Shown here: positions 12,229 to 23,637 of the stretch, in pieces
Position numbering within the stretch: the first letter of the stretch is position 1
Layout of the letters: every line of letters starts with the position of its first letter
Source: Saccopteryx bilineata
Taxonomy: Eukaryota; Chordata; Mammalia; Chiroptera; Emballonuridae
Direction: 5' to 3'
NCBI RefSeq assembly: GCF_036850765.1
Contig: NC_089490.1
Span: 292,002,982-292,066,981 of the forward strand
DNA length: 64,000 nucleotides
Position numbers and translations under genes: made by a program
Notes under the pieces: model-generated
Told to the model about the DNA's origin: nothing
What the model saw: only the letters and a program-made list of their open reading frames with translations
The model's database searches: none

Positions 12229-13244
12229 CATAAAATCAATTGTTTCTAGTTTAAAAAAAGACTCCATGTGAACTACTACCTATTTTAGCCCTCTAATTGC
12301 TTCAAATATGTTGAGAATATATTCCATTAGAAATTATAAATACATACATGTATGAGAAGTTCAGTAGTTTTGCACAATTTTATATTTGAGATGAGACTGT
12401 AAATGGAAATGTAGTACTGTATAGGCAAAAAAATCCTTGAAAATATATGCAATTGCTATAAAGGGAAATTTATACACATTCATACACATTAAAAAATGAT
12501 ACTTGGAGGATACTTAGTGCATTTTTTCATCAAGCTGAAAAATTGTTTTATTTCAGCATAAAGACAACATAGGCTTACATATAGTTATAATTAATAGATC
12601 ATTTTGCACAACAGTAAGCCTGAAAATGCTTTCAAGAATTTTTGATGCTGCAGTACTTTTAAACACTATGGTGCAATTAATTTCTACTGTACATACAGGC
12701 AGCTAATAACCATAGGAACACCATTCAGATAGTTATTTAGCAAATATAGAAATGGTGAACAAAGTATATTAGAGTTGAAAGAAACTTGGAATAAAGGAAA
12801 GTCATTCCAGTTTGCATGAAAATACAGGAAGAGTGAACTGTGAATCCATAGAACAGTTTCTATTGATTTGTTTCCAAATTGATAAAATTAGTACTATAAG
12901 CTTGTTATATATATACATACCAGTCTATTATAAGGTTTTAATGGTAATATTAACCTTGCATCATATCTTTTGATATATTTGGCAATTTCATGGCCAACCT
13001 TAGATATTATTGTACAATGTAAATTACCTCCTTGATGCCAAATGCTTTCTTTTTATACCAAGCACTTTTTATTTTTAGTCATTGTACAACATTTTTCCTA
13101 ACAGTTAAGATGATTGAGACAATATCCCATTATCTCCTACAACCTGGTCCTTCCTTATAGGATCATTGCCATATCAGTGACATTACCACCATGACAGCAT
13201 TTGTCTTGTCTTTTAGCATGATACTATCCTATGGTCCATAGAGT
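12229..13244. other. Intergenic DNA
   Basis: AT-rich; nothing recognised. Confidence 0.5.
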
Positions 13245-13264
13245 CTACATTCCCTATTTTTCTT

Positions 13265-13658
13265 TCCTATTTTTTTTTTTTAGTGTGTGTGAGAGAGAGA
13301 GCAAGAGAAACAGACAGACAGGAAGGGAGAGAAATGAGAAACATCAATTCTTTGTTGCAGCACCTTAGTTGTTGATTGCTTTCTCTTATGTGCTTTGACC
13401 AGGAGCTAGGGCTGAGCCAGTGACTCCTTCCTCAATTCAGTGACCTTGGACCCAAGCCAGCAACCTTGGGCTTCAAGCCAGCAACCTTTGGGCTCAAGCC
13501 AGTGACCATGGGGTCATGTCTATGATCACGCACTCTAGCCAGCAACTCCGGACTCAAGCTGGTGAGCCCATACTCAGGCCAACAACCTCAGCGTTTTGAA
13601 CCTGGGTCTTCATCACCCAAGGCCAATGCTCTATCTACTACACCACTGCTCTGTCAGG
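13265..13658 (-). mobile_element. Bat tRNA-derived SINE (type B)
   Basis: Reverse-oriented. The poly(T)/GA-rich tail is at 13265 and the tRNA-like head ('gcctgacagagcagtggtgtag') ends at 13658. The body has repeated 'caagccag.aacct' units. Flanks share CTACATTC at 13245-13252 and 13659-13666. Confidence 0.85.
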
Positions 13659-13666
13659 CTACATTC

Positions 13667-15647
13667 ACTTTTCCTTAGTCATTCTGAAATATCTCTTGAC
13701 GAACTGTTTTAATTATATTTTTCCTAATTAGATTTGAAATTCTTTCAATATTCCAAGATCTATTTTCAAATATTTTATAATAAACTCTTACATGTTTTAG
13801 AAAGTTCAGTGCCTGAGAAAATGTAAATTCACTTTTTCAGTGGTCAGTATCTCTCATCATTACATAATTTAAAAATATATATAATATATAATAGGAACTC
13901 TGAACAAATTAGTGATTTTTGTGCCATTTTAAAATGAGTAGTTTATTATAATAACAACCCTTAGTGGGAAACATTTCAAATTGTGGAAAACTGTTTTCCG
14001 GTACGTTTTGTTACAAGGAAAATCGAATCATTTGCCTGTCTCTATCTCTTTGGTCACTTCCTGTAAACAAATTGGATTTCCCAGAGGAGCTTGGCCTGTG
14101 TGCAGCTGATAAGTAGTATGGCAGGGCTGTATTTGATATTCCTCCTAGAACTTGGACCTCATTCTTTTCATTCAATTTTCTGGTTGTTATAGTTTGTACT
14201 GATGTTTTTCCTCTTCTGCCTCTCCTTTTTCATTCACTCAAATACAATTTCTAGTCCCTTTCAGTGCTTGAAGAATATGTTGCTTTGTCAGGCAATACTA
14301 ATATGCTGTCTCTAGTCACACTCATGGGAGTGACTCACTCTGCACAAGCTATTTTGCATTGCTTTTCAAAAAATATAGATAAATGACTATAAAATCTTCA
14401 AGAATGTGTATTAAAATTTAGCAATAAAACGCAATAAAAAGACACATTAACTTCATAAGAATTTTAATTTCTACATAGTGACCTAAAGTTTCATTTGAGA
14501 TTAGAAAAACGAAGATTTACAATTCCATGCACTGGTGAATATTAATTAGGTTAGACATACAGGAGATACTATCATGCGATTGAAACAGGTAACAGGAATT
14601 CTTCAAATAGAAGTGAATAAAAGGAAATGTGAAGGCAAAATTTTCCTATTACCTACTATAGATTTAAAGATTATATTCATGTAATGAAATTACTGGAATA
14701 GAGATGATAGAATTTGGAATTGGCAATTCTGATCATTATCAAAGATGTTGATTTGAATGTATATAGAAATGATTTCCAAAAATAATTTAAAATAGCAATA
14801 TAATTATTACATTATTCAGTAGAATGTTGGGACAGATAAGGCTCAATAAAGGTTCTTGGTAAACCTTCACAGCTTTGAGAATCAACAACACAGGTCAAAT
14901 CAATTTGCATTAAAATATGTTAATAATAATTTAATACTAAGATATTAAAATAATAAGGCCAAAGATCATCTCCTTTGTATATGTAAATCAATTAACTCCA
15001 ATAGTGAAAAAGTGATTACCATGTGAAATACACACCCCTTCAGTCCGTAATAGATTTAGTTTAAAACTATACTTAAAACAATTAAAGTATACACAGCTAT
15101 GTATCAGAGGAGAAAACTATGTATATGTATATATGTATTCATTTAAAAATGGGAATATTTTGTGTTTGTTTTATGAGTTTAGATTATTTAAAGACAAACA
15201 GCAGATCACAGTAGATATTATTTAAATTACTTAACTATAACCAAAATATCTTACTTTTAAATTAGGCAATTTTCCAAAGACTATAATACCTAAGAAATAT
15301 TGCTCTGTCAACTCTACTTTTTCCACAGGGCATCATTTTAGTAAGCCTGATAAATTGGATCATTAAAGACATTGACCTAGAAAATATTTTTCTGGTTCTT
15401 TCTAAGGTATTTTCCTGCTTATGGTACATAGATGCCAAAATTAAAAACTTTGGTTAACCTGAGATAATATTTAATTCAAATTCTAAATATGTATCTATGG
15501 GAAAAAATTTAGTTGGATTATAAGCTATTTTTATCATGTACTCACTATATATATATATTTTTGCACCAATATTGGAGAGAGACATATAGAATAAAATATA
15601 CTGACATTTGCCTCAGTCCTTTTCAGGTTTTAGAAATGCATTTCATC
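13667..15647. other. Intergenic DNA
   Basis: No ORF over 60 codons, RNA or repeat recognised. AT-rich. Confidence 0.5.
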
Positions 15648-15655
15648 ATTTAGAT

Positions 15656-15948
15656 GGCAATTCTCAACCGGTATGCCACAGCACACTGGTGTGCTGGAAA
15701 AAAAATTAAAACATGCAATACCTAGTTAGTCAGGGACACTGACCTCTTTTCCTTAGACTGTCAAAAAAGAATAAAAGAAAAGAAAAAGAAAATGGGCAAA
15801 GCAATAACAATAGCCATCTGGAAGTAATGATTCAAGTTATACATATATGATTTTTGTCAGATTGGCAGCAAATATATTTTTTAGTGTGTCTTAGAGAATT
15901 TTAGTAATTAATTTGTGTGTCATGAAATGAACAAGTTGAAAATCACTG
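15656..15948. mobile_element. hAT MITE, family 1 copy 1
   Basis: A 293-bp non-autonomous element. Its ends are inverted ('tctcaaccggt' at the left, 'gttgaaaatcactg' at the right). It is flanked by exact 8-bp duplications ATTTAGAT at 15648-15655 and 15949-15956. A second copy is at 45546-45809. There is no coding capacity. Confidence 0.88.
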
Positions 15949-16037
15949 ATTTAGATGATTGAAATAGGCCCTAGGAGGTTCCCCCAAACTATACAAAAGA
16001 ACAAAATAAAGAAAAAACAAAGAAATCCCTGATTTTT

Positions 16038-16645
16038 TAAGTTGAGATATAATAAACATCTAACATTGTATAAGTTTAAGGTGTGCAACATTTTGATTTG
16101 ATACATTTATATACTATATTACACATTAGCTAACACTTTTATCAAGTCATGTAATTATTTAATACTTGTGGAGGGAGCAATTCATTTCTAGTCTCATAAG
16201 AACTTAAACTTTATAATACAGTATTGTTGACTATAATCACTATATTGTGTGTTTAATCTGCAGGATTTATTTACCTATTAATTGGAAGTTGGTACTCTTA
16301 GATAATATCTCCCTAACTCCCCTACCTACCAGCCCTTTGTAACTACCATTCTATTCTGTTTTTATGAGTTTGGATTAGATTACTCAGATAACTGAAATCA
16401 CACAGTATTTATCTTTCCCTTTCTGAGTTATTTCATTATTATAATGCATTCAATATGCATTCTCATTATCACAAATGGCAAGATTCTCTTCTTCCTCATG
16501 GCAGAATAATGTTCTACTGAAGGTATATACCACATCTTCTTTATCCATTTATCTGTTGAGGAACACTTATATCTTAGCTATTTTAAGTAATGATACAATA
16601 AGTATGGCAGTGCATATATCTCTTTGATATATTGGGAAAATCATG
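16038..16645 (-). mobile_element. Old L1 3' end (L1M-like)
   Basis: On the minus strand this is the end of ORF2 plus 3'UTR of an old mammalian L1. It has the 'ttgagatataataaacat' tail region, 'tgttgactataatcactatatt', and the ORF2 end at 16380-16640 ('tggataaagaagatgtggtatatacc' type sequence reversed). Confidence 0.7.
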
Positions 16646-17111
16646 ATTTTTAAGTCAAATACTTTACATGTTTAGGTAGTTGAAAGACACTGTAATGATT
16701 CTTAAGAGAACAAATAAACTAATGTCAACTTAGAAACTATATTAGAAATTAAACTGTTTCTGAACAAATGGCATATAAAAATGTTACATTAGGTCTTACA
16801 TTTAGTGTCTGCAAATTTAAATTTTCATCTCAAATGTATAACACAATTATCTAAAACAAAGTACTGGGACCATTTAAAATTTATTTTCAATTGGTGCCAA
16901 AATGTATTAAATACCTACTTTATGTCACACATTAGACTAGCCATCATTTATAAAGCATTGTGTAGGAAGGTATATATGTAGTTTTTCTCTTTTAGTTTTC
17001 TAAGTAATGCTGAACATTTTTTTCAAAAAATAAATATAAATGATAATAAAAAAATAATTATCTATGGAAGCACCAAAAATTAGAATACTAGCCTAGTTTG
17101 AAATAATAAGT
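16646..17111. other. Unassigned DNA between L1 fragments
   Basis: AT-rich and not recognised. It may be the interior of an older insertion or host sequence. Confidence 0.4.
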
Positions 17112-17425
17112 GATGGTAACTCTCTTCTTAATTTTTTTAAAGAACAACCATAGTGTTTTCCATAGTGGCTGCACCAGGTTACATTCCCACCAGCAGTGAA
17201 TGAGGACTCCTTTTTCTCTTACTTGTCTGGCTGATAATACCCATTCTAACAGGTATGAGTTGATATCTCGATATAGATTTGATTTTCATTTTCCAAATAA
17301 CCAGTGAAGCTGAGTATCTTTTAATATATCTGTTGGCCATTTGAATGTTTTATTGAGTAGTATCTATTTAGGTCATCTGCCCATTTTTTAACTATTTATT
17401 TTTTGTTGTTGAGTTGTATGAGTTT
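17112..17425 (-). mobile_element. Inverted 5' segment of a twin-primed L1
   Basis: L1 ORF2 sequence in reverse orientation, from the NNKQ region (17425) to the WFLKK region (17112). It adjoins a plus-strand L1 3' segment that starts just downstream in L1 order, which is the layout left by twin priming. The alternative is that it belongs to the old L1 at 16038. Confidence 0.65.
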
Positions 17426-18055
17426 TTTTTTTTAAGAATAGTTTATCATATTATCCCAAAACACCTCCTTTAGATATCTACCTGAAAAATTGAAAACATT
17501 TATTTGTAAAGTTATATGTGCCCCTATGTTCATTGCAGCATTATTCATGGTGGCCAAGACATAGAAGAAGCCAATGTTCTTCACTAGATGATTGGATGAA
17601 AAAGAGGTAGTACATGTATACAATGGGATACTACTCAACCATAGAAGCATGAAATACTGCCATTTGTAATAATATGGATGGAAATTGAGACTTAGCATGC
17701 TAAGGAAAATAAGTCAGACAGAAAAAGTCGAGAGTCATATGATTTTATTCATATGTGGGATATAAAATTGAAATCAACAAATGAACAAACAAGACAAACA
17801 CATAGACACAAACAACACTATGATGGTTATCAGAGAGAAAAGAGTTTGGGGTAGGTAGTAATGGGTTTTAGGTAGGTAGTAAAGGGTAAAGGGGGTTGAA
17901 TATATGGTGATAGAAGGAGATTTTACTTTGAATGGAAAAGCACATGATGCAATATTCATACAATGTATGGGTATTGTAGAATTGTACACTTGAAACCTAT
18001 ATAATTCTATTAACCAATGTTAATTTTATTAATCCCAATAATTTTAATAATAAAA
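17426..18055 (+). mobile_element. L1 3' segment (sense part of twin-primed insertion)
   Basis: Starts at the 'YDPAIPLL'-equivalent codons of ORF2 and runs through the ORF2 end, the 3'UTR ('gtacacttgaaacctatataat', 'ttaaccaatgttaattttatta') and an A-rich tail near 18055. It is diverged and has many stops. Confidence 0.75.
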
Positions 18056-19216
18056 AATAGTGATATTGAATTTGAGGCCTTCCAAGTAAAGTAAAGGGAA
18101 TGATTATTTAAAATATATAAAAAGGATGTATATGGTCCCTCCAGGAATAAAGGTGCATAGATAAAGTAAACCAACATGTCTAGAATTAATGCATAAGGCA
18201 AAATGCCATGAAATTAAGAGGAAGCAAGACACTGTGTGCAAGGATGTTCAAATTTTTTCTAAAATATTATAAATAGGGATTGATTGAGTGGCATTAATTG
18301 AGAGCAACAGAAATAAATATGGTTCTTAAAAATATCACTTTGCAGTCATTTGGAGAAGAAAGCATAGGTAACAGCTTTAATCATAGTAAAGGAATCATTT
18401 AGATTATTCAAGTGGTTCAGGTGAGAGATGATGATGTTGTATTAGAAAACAGAGAATATCAGCCAAAATGGCCTTATTGGATAAATATTTTATTATGTAA
18501 TTTATATAGTTTACATATTGCACAATAATTATATTGTATTTAAAAATATTTAATGTATAAATGCACTGTATAGGTAGATTGTTATGAAAAGCTTAAAATA
18601 TTTTGATAATTAAATTATAATTAATCTCAATGAGAATACCTAGTATTTGAAGAAAGAAAAAAATGTTTTAAAAATATTTTGTATGTAAAATATTTAATGT
18701 GTTCATTTAAGTCATATATAAATTATATATGGTACATACACTCATAAATATAATATATATTTTATATAATTTTATATAGTATATAATAGTTAATAAGGTT
18801 TAATGAGACAAATACATCATGAAAAAGTTAGATTCAGGCACAACTAAAGCTTATTGACTAACTCAAGCATACAAAAAAAATGCTAGAAATAGATGTCTTT
18901 ATTTTCATTATGAAATCTGAGTACTATTATCAGAATTTTTAAGAATAAAGTCTATGACTTAACCTGTCAAATGCCAAGTATAAATACACAGAAAAACAAA
19001 CCTTGAAATGACAGTATTCAACTTCTCAAACCTGAATAATAGAGCTTTTCACTTGCCACATCTAGAGAAGATTTTTGCCTTCAATAATTGAGAGTGATCT
19101 ATTAATACATTAAAAAACAAAACAAAACAAAAAGTATGCTTAAAAGATATTACTTTCAAAGAATATTGAATTCTCAATTATTCAACATACTCTGTAAAAT
19201 AAGAAAAGCGTATCTC
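18056..19216. other. AT-rich intergenic DNA
   Basis: Very AT-rich (for example 18480-18800). No gene or repeat recognised. Confidence 0.5.
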
Positions 19217-19553
19217 TCTTTCTTTTTTTTTTTTTTTTTTTTTTTGTATTTTTCTGAAGTGAGAAGCACGGAGGCAGAGAGACAGATCCTGCAGAATTCA
19301 CGGCCAGGGCACACAGGAGAAGCGCCCATCTGCTTCTCCACCCCTCCCCCTCTCCTTTCACTCTGTCTCTCTCTTCCACTCCCACAGTCAAGGCTCCCTG
19401 GGAGCAAAGTTGGCCCGAGGGCTAAGGATGGCTCCATAGTATCCACCTCAGGTACTAGAATGGCTCTGGGTGCAACAGAGCAATGCCCCAGATGGGCAGA
19501 GCATCACCACCTAGTGGGCATGCCAGTGGATCCCGGTCAGGTGCAGAATGTCA
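19217..19553 (-). mobile_element. Bat SINE (type A) with internal inversion
   Basis: 19217-19288 is the SINE 3' end in minus orientation (poly(T), then 'gtatttttctgaag'). 19289-19553 is the rest of the same SINE in plus orientation ('ggccagggcacacaggagaa' to 'ggatcccggtcagg'). The tRNA head with the A box is missing. The order fits twin priming of a SINE transcript. Confidence 0.8.
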
Positions 19554-19775
19554 AATCTCCTTCTGTTACTATGTATTTGACCTACTATACCCTTTACTAT
19601 TCTCCCTTTCCCGGCTGGTAACTACCATAGTGTTGCTTGTGTCTATGAGTTTTTGTTTGTCTTGTTGTTCCATTTGTTGTTTTCGGGTTTATATGCCACA
19701 TATCATAGAATTATACACTCAAAACCTATATAACATTATTAATCAATGTCACTCCAATAAATTTAACAAAACAAA
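19554..19775 (+). mobile_element. L1 3'UTR fragment, itself partly inverted
   Basis: 19554-19690 is L1 3'UTR in minus orientation ('gtgtctatgagtttttgttt', 'tttatatgccacatat'). 19691-19775 is the terminal L1 3'UTR in plus orientation ('acctatataacattattaat', 'caataaatttaacaaaa'). This is a short second example of a 5'-inverted L1. Confidence 0.6.
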
Positions 19776-19914
19776 AGGAAGATTTTTTAAGGGTGCTATA
19801 AAAATGACATACAGATTTGATAAAATATTTAATTAGATGTTAATTACACATAGTTAATTATGCATTATTTGATGCATAATTAAAATATATTATTCTCTTA
19901 AAAATTGGAATAGG

Positions 19915-20218
19915 CTAAGACCTGGCTGGCTGGCTCAGTAGATAGAACGTCAACCCAGCATATGGATGACCTAGTTTCCATCGTTGGTCAGGACACACAC
20001 GAGAGTCAACCATCTGCTTCTCTTCTTCCTCTCCCCCTTCTCTTGCTCTTCTGCTCTCATAGCCAGTGGCTCAATTAGTTCAAGCGTTGGCCCTGGGCAC
20101 TGAGGAATGCTCAGTTGATTCAAGCATCAGCCCCAGACAAGATTGCCAGGTGGATCCATGTGGAGTGCATGTAGAAATCTGTCTCACTATCTTCCCTCCT
20201 CTCACTTAAAAAAAAATG
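19915..20218 (+). mobile_element. Bat tRNA SINE (type A, older variant)
   Basis: Head 'acctggctggctggctcag', B-box-like 'gtttccatcgttggtcagg', C/T-rich middle, 'catcagccccaga' segment and A-rich tail at 20208. First of four SINEs packed to 21110. Confidence 0.8.
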
Positions 20219-20225
20219 GGAACAG

Positions 20226-20431
20226 GCTCTGGCCAGATGGCTACATGGATAGAACATCATTCCAGCACACCAAAGTTGTGAGTTTGATCCCCAGCCAGGG
20301 CATATTGGAGAAGCCATCAATGAATGCAGAACTAAATGGAACAACTAAGTAGAGCAACGAGTTGATGCTTCTTTCTCTTTCTTTTGCTTCTATCTATCTA
20401 TCTATCTATCTATCTATCCCTTTCAAATCAA
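20226..20431 (+). mobile_element. VES-like SINE with (TCTA)n tail
   Basis: Head 'gctctggccagatggcta', B box near 'gagtttgatcccc', 'gaatgcagaactaaatggaac' body, then a TCTA microsatellite at 20391-20417. Confidence 0.75.
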
Positions 20432-20436
20432 TACAT

Positions 20437-20797
20437 TTTTTTAACAAGTGAGACAGAGAGATGAGAAGTATTAACTTGTAGTTGCAGCACATTAGTTGTC
20501 TATTGATTTCTTCTCATATATGATTTGACCAGGGGACTCCAGCCAAGCCAGTGACCCCTTGCAACCTTTGGCCTTTTCCAGCAACCTTGGGCTTCAAGCC
20601 AGCATCCTTGGGTTCAAGCCAGTGACCTTTGAGCTCAGTCTAGTGACCATGGCCATGGGCATGTCTATGCTCAAGCTGGTGAATCTGTGCTTAAGCCAGA
20701 TGAGCCTGTGATCAAGAAGCAACCATGGGGTTTCAAATTCTGGATCTTCAGCATCTCTGGTCAATGCTCTATCCACTGAGCCATCAACTGGTCAAGC
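20437..20797 (-). mobile_element. Bat tRNA SINE (type B), reversed
   Basis: Starts with the GA-rich tail in reverse, has repeated 'caagccag' blocks, and ends with the reversed head 'gagccatcaactggtcaag'. Confidence 0.8.
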
Positions 20798-20823
20798 CAT
20801 TTTTTTTTTAATGGGAAAAAATA

Positions 20824-21110
20824 GCCCTGGCTAGTTGAATTCAGCATCGGCCTGGCATGTGGACATCTCGAGTTTGACCCCTGATTGTAGCACACATAAA
20901 AACGAACCATCTGCTTCTCTTCCCCTTCCTCTCCCCCTTCACTCTCTCTTTCCCTCTCATAGCCAGTGGCTCAACTGGTTCAAGCATTGGGCCTGGACAT
21001 CGAGGATAGCTTGGTTGACTTAAGCAAGCATCAGCCCCAGATAGGAGTTGTGGGTTGATCCTGGTTGGGGAGCATATGGGAGTCTATATCCCCTCTCATT
21101 TAAAAATAAT
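20824..21110 (+). mobile_element. Bat tRNA SINE (type A, older variant)
   Basis: Head 'agccctggctagttgaattc', 'catctgcttctcttcccctt', 'gccagtggctcaactggttc', 'catcagccccagatagga', short A-rich end. Same subfamily as 19915-20218. Confidence 0.8.
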
Positions 21111-21475
21111 GGGAACAAATATATCTGCTTTGAAAAACTGGCAAAGGCTTTAAAATACAATCTATTATATTTTTAATGATATAATGGTATTATGTAAAAT
21201 TAAATAATAGCTATAATTAGTATAGCAAAATTCATATTTCCATTTACTTTCATAGTTTGACTTATCTATTTTAGTGTACTGTTAAGTATAGACATTATGT
21301 ATAAGGACTTTCAATATTATTTCCTAAAAATATCTGTAGTACAGTAACTTGATTATATACAGCTGTTTAATGTTTACAAAATAAATTTGACCATTATTTT
21401 ACTAGGCATCATGATTTTAATATTTGTTATAAAATGCTGGCTACTTATCTTTCCTCTTACTCTGGAATTATTCTT

Positions 21476-21893
21476 ATTTATTTACTTATTTATTTATTTA
21501 TTTTTAGTGTGTGTGTGTGAGAGAGAGAGAGAGAGCAAGAGGGATAGACAGACAGGGAGAGAGATAGGAAACATCAATTATTTGTCGTGGCACCTTAATT
21601 GTTTATTGATTGTTATCTCGTATGTGTTTGACCAGGGGGCTCCAGCAGAGTAAGTGGCCCCTTGCTCAAGGCAGAGACCTTAGGCTCAAGCCAGTGATTT
21701 TTGGCTTCAAGCAAGTGACCTTTGGGCTTAAGCCAGTGACAATGGGGTCATGTCTATGATCCTATGCTTGAGCTAGCAACCTGGCGCTTAAGCCTGTGAG
21801 CCCATGCTCAAGATGGCAACCTCAAGGTCTCAAACCTAGGTCCTCAGCATCCCAGCCTGATGCTTTATCTAGTGCACCACTGCCTGGTTAGGC
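21476..21893 (-). mobile_element. Bat tRNA SINE (type B), reversed
   Basis: (TTTA)n tail in reverse at 21476-21506, (GT)n(GA)n tract, 'caagccagtga' repeats, and the reversed head 'gcctggttaggc' at 21893. Confidence 0.85.
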
Positions 21894-22194
21894 TAGTCTT
21901 TAATTTTTCAGTGATGAAATTAAACTTTTTGTTTTCTTTTTGTAATTTACCTTTTAATTGAAAATTTTGTTATTACTCCTTGTTATCTCCGAATATTTCT
22001 GTGTTCATGTGTTTCTGTGATAGAAAATTTTATCAATTTAGAACCCTAAGGTAAAAACAGCCTATAAAAATTTTAACATTTTCCAATCTTTTAAATATCT
22101 TATGTAATTTCACATTTAGTGATTCACATTGTACTCAGTACAATGTATTATTATTAAGGAGAGGACAAGACAAGGCTACATACATATTTAGTGT

Positions 22195-23300
22195 TACTTC
22201 AAATAGAGCTTTTTGGACAGCCCACTGGATGGGAGAACATATTCATCAATGATACATCTGATAAGGGGTGAATATCTGTAATTTATAAGTATCTTATAAA
22301 ACTCAACACCAGAAAAACAATTCAATATAAAAATGGCAAAGGATCTGAATAGACATTTTTCCAAAGAAGGCATACAGATGACCAATAGACATATGAAATA
22401 ATGCTTAATGTCATTAATTATTAGAGAAACGCAAATTAAAACCACAATGAGATATCACCTCACAACTGTCAGAATGGCTATCATCAATAAATCAAAAAAC
22501 AAGTATTGGCGAGGGTGTGGAGAAAAGGGAAACTTGGATACTGTTAGTAGAAATGCAGTATGTTGCAGTACTGTGAAAAGCAGTATTACCTCAAAAAACT
22601 AAATATAGAACTGTATTATGACCCAGTGTTACACTTCTGGTAATTTATCTGAAGAAACCCAGAACACTAGTTCAAAAGAAAATATGCACCACTATGTTTA
22701 TTGTGGCATTATTTACAATAGCCTAGATCCAGAAACAACCCAAGTGTACTTCAATAGATGAGTGGATAAAAAAGCTCTTGTGGTCTATTTATTTGCACGA
22801 TGCAATACTACTTAGCCATACAAAAGAAGGAAATCTTACCTTTTCCACAAGCATGGACAGACTTGGAGATTATTATATGAAGTGAAATACCATATGACCT
22901 CACTTAATTATGAAATCTAATGAAAAAGGAAACTGAAGAACAAAATAAAAACAGAGACATGTATACCTGAAACAGACTGACAGTTGTCAGAGAGAAAGGG
23001 GGCTAGGAGACTGAATGAAAGAGGGTGAAGAGAGTAGCCAATAAATATATGCATAGCACAGACACAGACAACAGTGTGGTGATAAAGAGAAGGGAAAGTG
23101 GGTGTTAGATGGAGATTGGCAAATGGGGTAGAAATGGGAGGGAAGGAAACTTTGCTAGGGGATGTGTGCATAAGATGCAGTGGGCAGATGATGTTTTATT
23201 GAGTTGAACACTTAAAATCTGTATGGTTTTGCAAACCAATGTCACCCCAATGAATTTGACTAAAAAAGTAAAACAAGACTTAAACTTCAAAAAAAAAAAA
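22195..23300 (+). mobile_element. 5'-truncated old L1
   Basis: Runs from the ORF2 C-terminal third ('catctgataaggggtgaat', 'ggcgagggtgtggagaaaag', 'atgagtggataaaaaagctc') through the 3'UTR to 'accaatgtcaccccaat' and the poly(A) at 23289-23300. The frame is broken many times. It is a different and older subfamily than L1-A/L1-B. Confidence 0.85.
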
Positions 23301-23495
23301 TCTGCCATAGAGATCTTGAGAAAATTATTTGGAATATGTTAAAAGATTCATATATTATGATGTTCAGTTTTGTTAAGCACTTACTGTTCACCAGATCTGG
23401 ATACAGACATGTAAATATTAAGTATAATTAGGAATGTTTGAAACAGTTTATTATTTTTTAAATGAGTTTGCCTTTTAGGAGCGAAATACCTATAT

Positions 23496-23629
23496 CCGTG
23501 ATGGCGAACCTTTTTATAATAACCACTCACTTTGCAGTGCTGGTCAACCTGGTCCCACCCACCCACTATAGTGGGTGTTCCAGCTTTCATGGTGGGCCAA
23601 TTGCAGCATCCTTTGGTTCACCATCACGA
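23496..23629. mobile_element. Small hAT MITE, family 2
   Basis: A 134-bp element with inverted ends CCGTGATGGCGAACC and (reversed) TCGTGATGGTGAACC, flanked by ACCTATAT at 23488-23495 and 23630-23637. An internal near-palindrome 'cccactatagtggg' sits in the middle. It resembles bat nhAT-type MITEs whose ends read GTGATGGCGAACC. Confidence 0.88.
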
Positions 23630-23637
23630 ACCTATAT

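Noticed and set aside
19136..19621. 161-codon frame through a SINE, and similar frames at 32998-33477 and 33991-34308
   Set aside because: These are translations of GC-rich SINE bodies.
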